Below, piece after piece: positions 53,123-61,878 of a stretch of DNA of 64,000 bases (positions are counted from its first letter, which is position 1; each line of letters opens with the position of its first letter). The translations under genes were made by a program, and so were the position numbers. Below the pieces are notes generated by a model, which was given only the letters and a program-made list of their open reading frames with translations, had not been told where the DNA came from and made no database searches. This stretch comes from Ruegeria meonggei (GTDB taxonomy: Bacteria > Pseudomonadota > Alphaproteobacteria > Rhodobacterales > Rhodobacteraceae): assembly GCF_900172215.1 (NCBI RefSeq), contig NZ_FWFP01000001.1, forward strand, positions 372,001 to 436,000. The letters run 5' to 3'.

Positions 53123-53880
53123 GCGTATCGCAAAAGTCCTTTCACACCGCGTTGCTTGATCCGGCTGTGGCCACCCCCGCTGGCCTGCAGGACGCAGATG
53201 CGCAACCCGCCGGACGCCGGTTCAGCGTCTATCGCAACAATGTGGCGGTGTCGCTGACCGAAGCAATGCATCAGGCATTTCCGGTGATTACCAAACTGCT
53301 GGGACCCAAAAACATGGATGGCTTGTCAGGGTTGTTTTTGCGCAAGCACCCGCCATCGTCCCCTTTGATCATGTTCTATGGTGATGCGTTTCCGGATTTC
53401 CTGGCCGGAATGGAGCAGCTGTCACACTTGGGATACCTCCCAGACGTTGCGCGGCTGGAACTGGCGCTGCGCCGCGCTTACCACGCGGCCGACAGCCAGG
53501 CTGCCCCTGCCGATGCTCTGGCCGTACCGCCAGAGGACATCATGCGAGCGCAATTGCGGTTTGCCCCGTCCATGCAGGTACAGCAATCGGATTGGCCGGT
53601 GGTTTCGATCTGGCGCTTCAACTCCGAAGACAACGCGCCCAAACCCGAAGCCGAAGCCCAGGACGTTCTGATAACCAGGCCGGAATTTGACCCGGCCCCG
53701 CATGTGCTGCCCAAGGGCGGCGCGCATTGGATAGCGGGCCTGCAAACCGGGCAAACCATTGGTAGTGCGTTTGAAGAAACCGCGACCCATTTCCCCGAGT
53801 TTGACCTTGGGGCCACTCTGGCGCTTCTTTTGCAAGGCGGCGCAATTACTTCTGTGACTATCGAAAGGCTGGCAACATGA
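53119..53880 (+). CDS. DUF2063 partner protein (BufC/MbnC-like)
   Basis: This 253-residue protein has an N-terminal DUF2063 domain ([20 protein letters not shown], about residues 35-54; then [20 protein letters not shown]). A C-terminal domain of different type follows, as in MbnC-like proteins. Such partners form a heterodimer with DUF692 enzymes and present the precursor. It starts at the ATGA overlap with DUF692 and ends in an ATGA overlap with the DoxX gene, so the three are tightly coupled. Confidence 0.9.
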   Translation: MSVSQKSFHTALLDPAVATPAGLQDADAQPAGRRFSVYRNNVAVSLTEAMHQAFPVITKLLGPKNMDGLSGLFLRKHPPSSPLIMFYGDAFPDFLAGMEQLSHLGYLPDVARLELALRRAYHAADSQAAPADALAVPPEDIMRAQLRFAPSMQVQQSDWPVVSIWRFNSEDNAPKPEAEAQDVLITRPEFDPAPHVLPKGGAHWIAGLQTGQTIGSAFEETATHFPEFDLGATLALLLQGGAITSVTIERLAT

Positions 53881-54404
53881 CTGCCCTGATCTCTCTGCAC
53901 AACAACACTTTGGGAAGGCTGGAAATGACCTCTGGCTGGTTGACCCCGACGCTGGCCCGGGTGGTTTTCGCCGCCACCCTGCTGATCTATTACTGGAACT
54001 CGGCTATGACCAAGCTTGGCAGCGGTTTTTTCGGCTTTCTGTTCCCGTCAGACGGGGCCTATGTGCAGATATTTCCCAAAGCGATGGAAGCGGTCAGCTA
54101 TGACAGCTCGCAGCTTGGTATCTTGCATTGGGCGGTCGCTGTGGCGGGCACCTGGGCCGAGTTTCTGCTGCCGGCTATGATCCTGATCGGCCTTCTGTCG
54201 CGGCTTGCCGCGTTGGGCATGATCGGGTTTGTCTGGGTTCAGACAATCGTGGATGTTACCGGACATGGCGCCGCGCTGGGAAGCTATTTTACCGCCGCGC
54301 CGAGTGTGTTGGACACACGGACGCTTTGGACCTTCCTTTTGCTGGTCATCGTAATCAACGGCGCAGGCCCCCTGTCTGTCGACCGGGTACTGCGCGTCAA
54401 GTAA
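53877..54404 (+). CDS. DoxX-family membrane protein (BufD-like)
   Basis: This is a 175-residue inner-membrane protein with four hydrophobic segments (about residues 24-42, 80-105, 107-122, 143-160). DoxX members are quinone-linked or redox membrane proteins. In bufferin-type operons a DoxX gene is the usual fourth member; its biochemical role there is not established. It begins within the last codon of the DUF2063 gene and is the last gene of the operon. Confidence 0.9.
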   Translation: MTALISLHNNTLGRLEMTSGWLTPTLARVVFAATLLIYYWNSAMTKLGSGFFGFLFPSDGAYVQIFPKAMEAVSYDSSQLGILHWAVAVAGTWAEFLLPAMILIGLLSRLAALGMIGFVWVQTIVDVTGHGAALGSYFTAAPSVLDTRTLWTFLLLVIVINGAGPLSVDRVLRVK

Positions 54405-54405
54405 C

Positions 54406-54774
54406 CTAGAAATGCGCCTTGGGCTCGTCCGGTTTTCCCGCGGCCAGCCCAAGGAGCCCAGCCACAGCGGCAAACGCCACCGGGAACATGGTGAAGGCGT
54501 TGAAGCCAAAGGCATAATACATACCGGCTGCTGAGATCAGCAACAACGCCCCTCCGACCAAAGCGCGCGCCTGCGCCATTGCACCACCGGCAATGGCCAG
54601 CAAGGGCGCTATGATCGACATTATCTGTATGAGCTGTGCGTTATCGACCTGCTCGGCCAGGCCCTCAATCTCACCATAATGGTCGACCAGGGCGACATAG
54701 CCATAGCCGAAAAAGCCAACGATCATTCCGATCAGACCGGCAATGACACCCAGAATCATAGCTGCGTTACGCAT
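54406..54774 (-). CDS. Hypothetical four-helix membrane protein
   Basis: This 122-residue protein has hydrophobic stretches at about 6-30, 50-66, 70-86 and 92-112 and a short polar tail. It resembles small roseobacter membrane proteins of unknown function (DUF4064-like in layout). Its stop is one base past the DoxX stop; the two genes converge with no room for a terminator. Confidence 0.6.
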   Translation of the reverse strand: MRNAAMILGVIAGLIGMIVGFFGYGYVALVDHYGEIEGLAEQVDNAQLIQIMSIIAPLLAIAGGAMAQARALVGGALLLISAAGMYYAFGFNAFTMFPVAFAAVAGLLGLAAGKPDEPKAHF

Positions 54775-54816
54775 TCACAAACCTCTTAACTTGCGTGACT
54801 TCAGATAAGCACCCAG

Positions 54817-55134
54817 TCACGCCACGCCAAGCCCTGATCGTGTTTCAGGCGTCCAGCCCAGAAACAGCGTGCCATCCTTGTCGATCAGAGGACGCTTCAT
54901 CAGGGTCGGATGCTCTTTCAGCAATTCCAGCGGCGGCTTGGCACGCTGGTCCTCAGCCAAACCCCGCCAAGTCGTTGAACGGGTGTTGAGCAAAGCCTCG
55001 CCGAAATTTTCCAATGCTTGCTCAAGCACGGAATCGGGCACACCTTGGGATCGAACGTCCACAAACTCGGTATTTTCAATTGATTTCAAGGCCTTACGAC
55101 AGGTATCGCAATTTCTCAGACCATATAGGCGCAT
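54817..55134 (-). CDS. ArsC/Spx-family thioredoxin-fold protein (YffB-like)
   Basis: This is a 105-residue protein starting MRLYGLRNCDTCRKAL, with cysteines C9 and C12. The C-terminal part (LMKRPLIDKDGTLFLGW) is typical for the ArsC/Spx/YffB fold, where the RP dipeptide follows the active strand. It may be a glutathione-linked arsenate-reductase relative; true ArsC activity is uncertain. I use ATG 55134 (AGGAG at 10 bases) rather than the long upstream extension, which runs into the csp promoter. Confidence 0.8.
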   Translation of the reverse strand: MRLYGLRNCDTCRKALKSIENTEFVDVRSQGVPDSVLEQALENFGEALLNTRSTTWRGLAEDQRAKPPLELLKEHPTLMKRPLIDKDGTLFLGWTPETRSGLGVA

Positions 55135-55349
55135 TTTCGGTAGGCTCCTGTTATTGAGTGAGTTTTCGGCAATTTCGCCTGTGTGTTTCGGTAATTCTTG
55201 ATTTTTTACTTCACCGTGCAATGTTGAAAAAGACGAAACACGCAATTCGGGCCGTATCGTGTGGGCGATACTGTGATGTGTTGCGGCTGCGTCAATCGCT
55301 ACCCCCACCAATTTGTGGGACAACGTGTAAGTAGAAGGAGACACGGGAA

Positions 55350-55556
55350 ATGCCAACTGGCACCGTGAAGTGGTTTAACACCACTAAAGGCTATGGGTTT
55401 ATTGCGCCTGATGAGGGCGGCAAGGACGTATTTGTTCATATCTCGGCCGTAGAACGCTCTGGTTTGACCGGGCTCGCTGACAATCAGAAAGTCTCGTATG
55501 AGCTGGAAGACGGACGTGACGGCCGTCAGATGGCATCTGATTTGAAGCCGTTATAA
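55350..55556 (+). CDS. cspA: Cold shock protein
   Basis: This is a 68-residue CSD protein that binds single-stranded RNA/DNA. RNP1 is KGYGFIAP (residues 13-20) and RNP2 VFVHIS (27-32). The start MPTGTVKWFN is canonical, and GAAGGAGA precedes the ATG. The 215-bp upstream region is shared with the divergent ArsC-like gene and probably includes a structured 5' UTR. Confidence 0.95.
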   Translation: MPTGTVKWFNTTKGYGFIAPDEGGKDVFVHISAVERSGLTGLADNQKVSYELEDGRDGRQMASDLKPL

Positions 55557-55590
55557 TCGCCTCGCTTTTCGCAGGGATTCCAAAACAGGC

Positions 55591-55613
55591 CAACGGCCAA
55601 TTTCCGGCCGTTG
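55591..55613 (+). terminator. Stem-loop after cspA
   Basis: CAACGGCC and GGCCGTTG form a perfect 8-bp stem with a 7-base loop, 35 bp after the stop. There is no T-run; it may protect the 3' end or terminate weakly. Confidence 0.45.
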
Positions 55614-55637
55614 ACCGCACCCTGAAGGTTGGAAACC

Positions 55638-55946
55638 TTATCCTCGTGCCGGGCCTGTCCGGGCATGAACGCTCCAGTCTTCACCCATGGCAACGATGCA
55701 GGACGTGCCAGAGGCATAGGTGACGACCATCGTCCAGTCGCCCGATTTGCTGATCCAGACCTCCATCAATTGCTCAGGCCCACGCATGCCGGTGGCGGCG
55801 CGTTCCGACCCGAACTGCCGTTCTAGTTTTTCATGCAATCTGGATGTCGGCTCGCAAATCACTTCTGCGATCGGAGATTTCGCGTAGGCGGCTGTAGACA
55901 GCGCGAGGCACAGGCAAGTTGTGCGGGTCAAAACAGAAATCGTCAT
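55638..55946 (-). CDS. Hypothetical secreted protein
   Basis: This 102-residue exported protein has a signal peptide (ends AAYAKSP, about residue 22). The mature chain has two cysteines (VICEPTS and GTSCIVAMG) that may form a disulfide, and the central segment EVWISKSGDWTMVVTYASGT suggests a beta sheet. I do not recognise a family beyond similar roseobacter hypotheticals. It lies 59 bp downstream of thyX on the same strand. Its start codon falls in an 8-bp inverted repeat. Confidence 0.65.
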   Translation of the reverse strand: MTISVLTRTTCLCLALSTAAYAKSPIAEVICEPTSRLHEKLERQFGSERAATGMRGPEQLMEVWISKSGDWTMVVTYASGTSCIVAMGEDWSVHARTGPARG

Positions 55947-55970
55947 GAAGTAAATGTAACAGCTTCATGA
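55943..55970. repeat. Inverted repeat enclosing the start codon of a secreted protein gene
   Basis: TCATGAAG, 12 bases, then CTTCATGA form a perfect 8-bp stem. On the minus strand it would pair the start codon (55944-55946) in a hairpin downstream of thyX, so it could regulate translation. Confidence 0.4.
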
Positions 55971-56005
55971 CAATTTGTATAGACAAACGCTATGCGTCGA
56001 TGGGT

Positions 56006-56917
56006 TCAGCTTTTGCGGATGACGTCTTCGAACTCACGCCATTCCCGCGCGGTCATTCCCGAATTTTCCTGCGTAACTGTTTCCCCGGCTAGCATCCTGC
56101 GCAGGCTATCGACCATCTGGGCCGAGAGGTTGACGGCACCCAGACGGTAATCCTCGAACGCCTTGTAGGCAAAGGGTACCCAGTCGGCGACGATCTTGCA
56201 CATCATGTCGGCATATACGCGGATCTCGTATTGCGCATGCGGATCCGCGCGCAGACGCAGAAAGTGGAACAGGTTGTGCAGATCAACCTTCCAGTACCAT
56301 TGTGTATAGATGTTTGCGGGCAGATTCATCCGCGCCAATTCCCGAGCCAGCCCCTGCTGACCATCCTGGTTGATCATCGCCTCGTAATTGTCATAGCACC
56401 GCGCACTGTCGGCTTTCAGAAGGTCCAGAACACGCGCGGCCTCTTCCCCCTGCAGAGCGTCGCCCCGGCCTTGATTATTCACCTCGGACTGGGCCGCGAC
56501 ATGGTCCGGCGCAGGGATATAGAACTCACGATCCAGAATCGAATAACGCGCAGAGTATTCGTTCACGTTTGCCGTGCGGTGGCGGATCCACTGCCGCGCC
56601 ACAAATACCGGCAGTTTGACGTGCAGTTTGATTTCACACATCTCAAACGGGGTCGAATGCCAGTGGCGCATCAGATAACGGATCAAACCTTCGTCGTTCT
56701 GAACCGACTTGGTGCCTTTGCCGTAAGACACCCGTGCCGCCTGACAGATCGCTGCATCATCGCCCATATAGTCGATCACTCGGACAAAGCCGTGATCCAG
56801 CACCTGATGCGCAGTGTAAAGGTGATCTTCCATACCTGCGGCCACAACGCGGCGTGTTGGATGCGATTGCGCCCGTTGCGCTTCGATCTCGGCCAGTTGG
56901 TCAGTGGACAGCGGCAT
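56006..56917 (-). CDS. thyX: Flavin-dependent thymidylate synthase ThyX
   Basis: ThyX makes dTMP from dUMP with FAD and methylene-tetrahydrofolate, replacing ThyA. The signature [15 protein letters not shown] (RHRx7S-type) is present at about residues 113-127. [20 protein letters not shown] near residue 210-230 is the other conserved block. At 303 residues it has the rhodobacterial length. It stands alone. Confidence 0.96.
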   Translation of the reverse strand: MPLSTDQLAEIEAQRAQSHPTRRVVAAGMEDHLYTAHQVLDHGFVRVIDYMGDDAAICQAARVSYGKGTKSVQNDEGLIRYLMRHWHSTPFEMCEIKLHVKLPVFVARQWIRHRTANVNEYSARYSILDREFYIPAPDHVAAQSEVNNQGRGDALQGEEAARVLDLLKADSARCYDNYEAMINQDGQQGLARELARMNLPANIYTQWYWKVDLHNLFHFLRLRADPHAQYEIRVYADMMCKIVADWVPFAYKAFEDYRLGAVNLSAQMVDSLRRMLAGETVTQENSGMTAREWREFEDVIRKS

Positions 56918-57092
56918 GAAATTTCCTTTCCAGCAATGAGTCGCCCACCACTATATATCGGCAACTCCCAGACCGGAACCGCGACATGTGCACCCATTGT
57001 TGCAAAATCCAAATTGTGTCCACCCTGCCCCTCGACACGCTTTATCTGCGCGCTAAGCTGCAGGCCATCACCTGAACAGAAAGGACGCCGCA

Positions 57093-57521
57093 ATGGGGCT
57101 GACATATCTTCACACCATGGTCCGCGTGAAGGATCTGGAGAAATCCATGGCGTTTTATGCGCTGCTGGGGCTGAAGGAAACCCGTCGCTACGATAGCGAG
57201 GCCGGGCGGTTTTCGCTGATTTTCATGGCCCCGCCCGGACAAGAAGATCGGCCGATCGAACTGACATACAACTGGGATGGTGACAACGAACTGCCCAGCG
57301 ACAGCCGCCATTTCGGGCATCTCGCTTACGGCGTCGAAGATATCTACCAGATGTGCCAACACCTCCAGGACAATGGCGTCGTGATCAACCGCCCGCCGCG
57401 CGATGGGAGGATGGCGTTTGTGCGCTCGCCCGACAATATCTCGGTCGAGCTGCTGCAAAACGGAGACGCGCTGGACCCAGCTGAACCCTGGGCCAGCATG
57501 GAAAGCACCGGCCACTGGTGA
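57093..57521 (+). CDS. gloA: Lactoylglutathione lyase (glyoxalase I)
   Basis: This 142-residue metalloenzyme isomerises the methylglyoxal-glutathione adduct. The N-terminal half is YLHTMVRVKDLEKSMAFYALLGL. The metal Glu and His are in IELTYNWD, HFGHLAYGVEDIY and SVELLQNG. Its stop overlaps the GTG start of a DUF1194 gene (GTGA), so translation is coupled. Confidence 0.95.
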   Translation: MGLTYLHTMVRVKDLEKSMAFYALLGLKETRRYDSEAGRFSLIFMAPPGQEDRPIELTYNWDGDNELPSDSRHFGHLAYGVEDIYQMCQHLQDNGVVINRPPRDGRMAFVRSPDNISVELLQNGDALDPAEPWASMESTGHW

Positions 57522-58222
57522 TCCGTTGGTGGACAGCATTGGGGTTGGCCTGCCTGGCCAACCCGCTTAGGGCCGAAACCTGTCGCCTCGCGCTTGCTTT
57601 GGCGATGGATATTTCCACTTCGGTTGACGCGACCGAGGACGCCCTGCAGCGACATGGTGTGGCCGCAGCCCTCGTTGCGCCCGAAGTGACCCAGGCATTC
57701 TTTTCCTCTCCAATGCCCGTTGCGCTGGCCGTGTATGAATGGAGCGGCCGCAGCACGCAGCGCGTCATCCTGAACTGGACGATGATCCGAACCCAGGCCG
57801 ATTTGCTGGCCGCAGCATCAACCATCCAAACCTCGGTCCGGTCCGACAGCGGGTCTGCGACGGCGATGGGCTATGCGCTGGCCTTTGGCGCCACATTGAT
57901 GCAAGAGGCACCCCCTTGTCTGTTTCAGACCATCGATCTGTCAGGTGATGGGTCCAACAACGATGGGTATGGTCCGGATTCGGCATATCGGCACTTTCCC
58001 TTTGAAAACACCGTGGTAAACGGCCTTGTCATCAACGCCGCCGACTTCGAGGGCGAGCTGTTTCTGATCCCGTTTTTTGAAAACAACGTCCTTTACGGCC
58101 CCGGCGCGTTTCTGGAAATCGCGCAAGGGTTCGAGGATTTCGAACGCGCCATGCGCCGCAAACTGGAACGCGAATTACAAGGTTTGGAAATCGGAGCCTT
58201 GCAGGAAACGGCCAAACCATGA
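57518..58222 (+). CDS. Secreted DUF1194 (vWA-like) protein 1
   Basis: This 234-residue exported protein starts at GTG 57518 overlapping gloA. After a signal peptide (ends PLRA), the vWA-like domain opens with ALAMDISTSVDATED (MIDAS DxSxS). The central threonine/serine region lies in SGSATAMGYAL, and the third site in TIDLSGDGSNNDG. DUF1194 proteins are of unknown function, periplasmic, and typical of rhodobacteria. It is followed by a second copy in an ATGA overlap. Confidence 0.85.
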   Translation: MIRWWTALGLACLANPLRAETCRLALALAMDISTSVDATEDALQRHGVAAALVAPEVTQAFFSSPMPVALAVYEWSGRSTQRVILNWTMIRTQADLLAAASTIQTSVRSDSGSATAMGYALAFGATLMQEAPPCLFQTIDLSGDGSNNDGYGPDSAYRHFPFENTVVNGLVINAADFEGELFLIPFFENNVLYGPGAFLEIAQGFEDFERAMRRKLERELQGLEIGALQETAKP

Positions 58223-58941
58223 AGCGCCTGCTTGCTGCCCTGCTTTGCTTGATCGCAGCCCCGGCCGCGTCAGAGTGCCGACAAGCTTTGGCATTAGGGT
58301 TGGACGTTTCGGGATCTGTGGACAGCCAGGAATACCGGCTGCAACTGGATGGTCTGGCCGCTGCCTTGCAACAAGCCGAAGTGGCACAGAAGATCCTGTC
58401 GAACTCCGCAGCCTCGGTCCGTTTGGCGGTGTTCGAATGGAGCGAGACCGGCCATCAGCGTGTGATCCTGGACTGGGCTGAGGTTCGATCCGCGCGTGAT
58501 CTGGACCGGATCAGCGCATTGTTGAACAACACAAGGCGCAGCGCGGCACCACAAGGCACCGCCGTTGGCTCTGCGATGTTGTTCGGAGCAGAGCTGCTGT
58601 CCCGGCAACCCGATTGCTGGAAACGCACGCTGGACCTTTCGGGGGATGGCAAACATAATCTGGGGCCCCATCCGCGTGATGCCAAACGCGCCCTTCAATC
58701 TGCCGGTATCACCATCAATGGGCTGGTGGTTGGGGCGGATGATCCCAAGCATGGCGACAAACGCTATGTTCAGGCCGGTGAGCTGTCAGCTTATTATAAG
58801 GCTTGGGTTATTCTTGGCCCAAACGCCTTTGTTGAAGTGGCCCTTGGGTTCGAAGCCTATGAGGATGCCATGATCCGCAAGTTGATCCGAGAGTTGGGCG
58901 GATTGATTCTGTCAGACGCAGGAAATACCGCGCGGCCCTGA
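58219..58941 (+). CDS. Secreted DUF1194 (vWA-like) protein 2
   Basis: This 240-residue paralogue of the preceding gene has a signal peptide of about 18 residues. The MIDAS-like motif is GLDVSGSVDSQEY, with APQGTAVGSAM and TLDLSGDGKHNLG as further metal-site loops. It begins at the ATGA overlap with copy 1. Its stop is directly adjacent to the convergent MarR stop with no intergenic base. Confidence 0.86.
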   Translation: MKRLLAALLCLIAAPAASECRQALALGLDVSGSVDSQEYRLQLDGLAAALQQAEVAQKILSNSAASVRLAVFEWSETGHQRVILDWAEVRSARDLDRISALLNNTRRSAAPQGTAVGSAMLFGAELLSRQPDCWKRTLDLSGDGKHNLGPHPRDAKRALQSAGITINGLVVGADDPKHGDKRYVQAGELSAYYKAWVILGPNAFVEVALGFEAYEDAMIRKLIRELGGLILSDAGNTARP

Positions 58942-59439
58942 TCAGTAGATGTAACGTATCTGATCGGTCCAATAACGCTCGACCCGGCGAAGCGACGTAG
59001 TGATATCCTCAATCCCTTCCTGCCCCAATACACCTCGGCTTTGCAGTCCGTCGGCATGGCGAGAAAACAGGTCCGTCACGATATCGCGGATTTCTCGCCC
59101 GCGCGGCGTCAACCGCACCCGGACCGAGCGCCGGTCGATCTCACATCGCTGGTGGTGCATATAGCCCATTTCAACCAGTTTCTTGAGGTTGTAGCTGACG
59201 TTGCTGCCCTGATAGTACCCCCGGCTCTTCAACTCACCCGCGGTGACTTCGTGATCACCGATATTGAACAACAACAGGGCCTGGACCGCGTTGATTTCCA
59301 GCACGCCGACCCGCTCGAACTCATCCTTGATGACGTCCAGCAACAGGCGGTGCAGCCGCTCTACCAAGGCAAGCGCCTCTAGGTAGCGGTTCATGAACCC
59401 TCTGGGTCCCGTCGCGGAGACCTGCATTTCCAAACTCAT
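58942..59439 (-). CDS. MarR-family transcriptional regulator (LdtR-like)
   Basis: This 165-residue winged-helix regulator has the DNA-binding core VTAGELKSRGYYQGSNVSYNL (recognition helix), with DRRSVRVRLTPRGREI as the wing. This version, with GYYQGSNVSYNLKKL, resembles LdtR of Rhizobiales and Rhodobacterales, which controls cell-wall and stress genes. GGAGG precedes the ATG. The target here is unknown. Confidence 0.85.
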   Translation of the reverse strand: MSLEMQVSATGPRGFMNRYLEALALVERLHRLLLDVIKDEFERVGVLEINAVQALLLFNIGDHEVTAGELKSRGYYQGSNVSYNLKKLVEMGYMHHQRCEIDRRSVRVRLTPRGREIRDIVTDLFSRHADGLQSRGVLGQEGIEDITTSLRRVERYWTDQIRYIY

Positions 59440-59517
59440 CCGAACCTCCGATTCACTCGCGCCGTTTCACGCAGCATGAATCGAAATCCCGAAAAATCGG
59501 TTAAGCAGGGTTTTCTT

Positions 59518-59775
59518 TTATTTCTGAAAGGTCTGCGCGATATCGGCGATCAGGCCCGTAAAGCTGTCGGGGGGCTGAACCTGCCCGGTGACCCACTGAT
59601 ACAGGTCCTGATCGTTTTCTTGCAACAACGCGTCATAGCTATCCAGAGCCGGCGCATCCATATCGTTCAGGTTCCGGTCCGCATATGCCGACAGGATCAA
59701 GTCCATTTCCTTGATCCCACGCCGCATCGAACGCATCTTTAGGCGCTTGATCCTGACCTCGCGGGGTTCGCTCAC
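59518..59775 (-). CDS. sdhE: Succinate dehydrogenase flavinylation factor SdhE
   Basis: This 85-residue helical protein assists covalent FAD attachment to SdhA. The RGxxE motif is in MRRGIKEMDLILSAY (about residues 18-32), followed by LLQENDQDLYQWVTG. The start is a GTG overlapping the XRE stop by four bases (GTGA), so its synthesis depends on that gene. No sdh genes are near. Confidence 0.92.
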   Translation of the reverse strand: MSEPREVRIKRLKMRSMRRGIKEMDLILSAYADRNLNDMDAPALDSYDALLQENDQDLYQWVTGQVQPPDSFTGLIADIAQTFQK

Positions 59776-60164
59776 GGCGCTTGTTCCAGCATCAGGCGCA
59801 GCTTCTTTTCCAGGCGCGCGGCGCGTTCCGCGTTGGCGCGCATCTCACCTCGGATCGCGCGCAGTTCAGCCGCTACATCTGCCAGTTCAGGCACGGCTTC
59901 GTCTGCCTCAAGCGGGGCATCCATCCCCTCGCCTTCGCCAGTCAGCAGCCACATGATTGAGACGTTGATCATGCCCGCCATCATCGACAAGCGGTTCGCG
60001 CGCGGCTCGGACAGGTCGTTTTCCCAGGACACGATTGTGGTCTTTTTAACGCCAAGCCGTCGCGCCATCTGCGACTGGGTCATCCCCGCCGCCTCACGCG
60101 CACCCGCCAGCCTGTCCCCGAATGTCGCCGAGTCCGGTCCGTACCAGTCGTTTTCGTCGTTCAT
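59772..60164 (-). CDS. XRE-family helix-turn-helix regulator
   Basis: This is a 130-residue protein with an N-terminal HTH_XRE (FGDRLAGAREAAGMTQSQMARRLGVKKTTIVSWEND, given here as positions about 18-52) and a C-terminal acidic linker plus predicted coiled coil (ELRAIRGEMRANAERAARLE). The start ATG 60164 has GGAG six bases upstream; a TTG at 60176 is less likely. It overlaps sdhE by four bases, a conserved pairing in roseobacters as far as I recall. The regulatory target is unknown. Confidence 0.85.
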   Translation of the reverse strand: MNDENDWYGPDSATFGDRLAGAREAAGMTQSQMARRLGVKKTTIVSWENDLSEPRANRLSMMAGMINVSIMWLLTGEGEGMDAPLEADEAVPELADVAAELRAIRGEMRANAERAARLEKKLRLMLEQAP

Positions 60165-60235
60165 CCGGGTCTCCAATTCTCTTTATTCATATCGCTTGAT
60201 CGTCATTCGAGCGCACCCTATGACAGACAGGTTGA

Positions 60236-61459
<1,224 letters not shown>

Positions 61460-61472
61460 CCGGAGCCCCAAT

Positions 61473-61874
61473 ATGACGACCGAGCTACCCAAATACTATT
61501 TCCGTGTGCGCGAGAACGGTGCGGCGGTGTTCAAAATCGACACCGAAAACCGCCAACGCCGGATCGAAATGGATCAGATCGCGGTCATCAACATCCGCAA
61601 TGGCGAGGTCAAGCCGCAAGGTCAGCGCACGCTGAGTGATGCGGATCAGGCCGAAATCACCCGTTGGATGGCTGACCGCAAATCCCTGCTGGCGCAGCGC
61701 GATATCGACGACATTCACCGCGCGGTCGACTATCTGAACCTGACGACACATTGGGCGCAGTCCAAGGCGTCCGAAGAGCAGCTTGAGGATGTCACCGACC
61801 GCCTTTTGCTGGCGATGCACGACCTGCGCACCGTGCTGGTGCGCAAAAAAGCGGATCGGTTGAACAAGGGCTGA
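61473..61874 (+). CDS. Conserved hypothetical protein
   Basis: This 133-residue soluble protein with no signal peptide starts TTELPKYYFRVRENGAAVFKID, probably a beta hairpin. A helical part rich in charged residues and Asp/Glu pairs follows (ADQAEITRWMADRKSLLAQRD). I know similar roseobacter proteins only as hypotheticals. It is co-oriented with the aminotransferase (13 bp gap, GGAG upstream), so the two are probably one transcript. It is convergent with the MATE gene, 4 bp away. Confidence 0.7.
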   Translation: MTTELPKYYFRVRENGAAVFKIDTENRQRRIEMDQIAVINIRNGEVKPQGQRTLSDADQAEITRWMADRKSLLAQRDIDDIHRAVDYLNLTTHWAQSKASEEQLEDVTDRLLLAMHDLRTVLVRKKADRLNKG

Positions 61875-61878
61875 TCCG

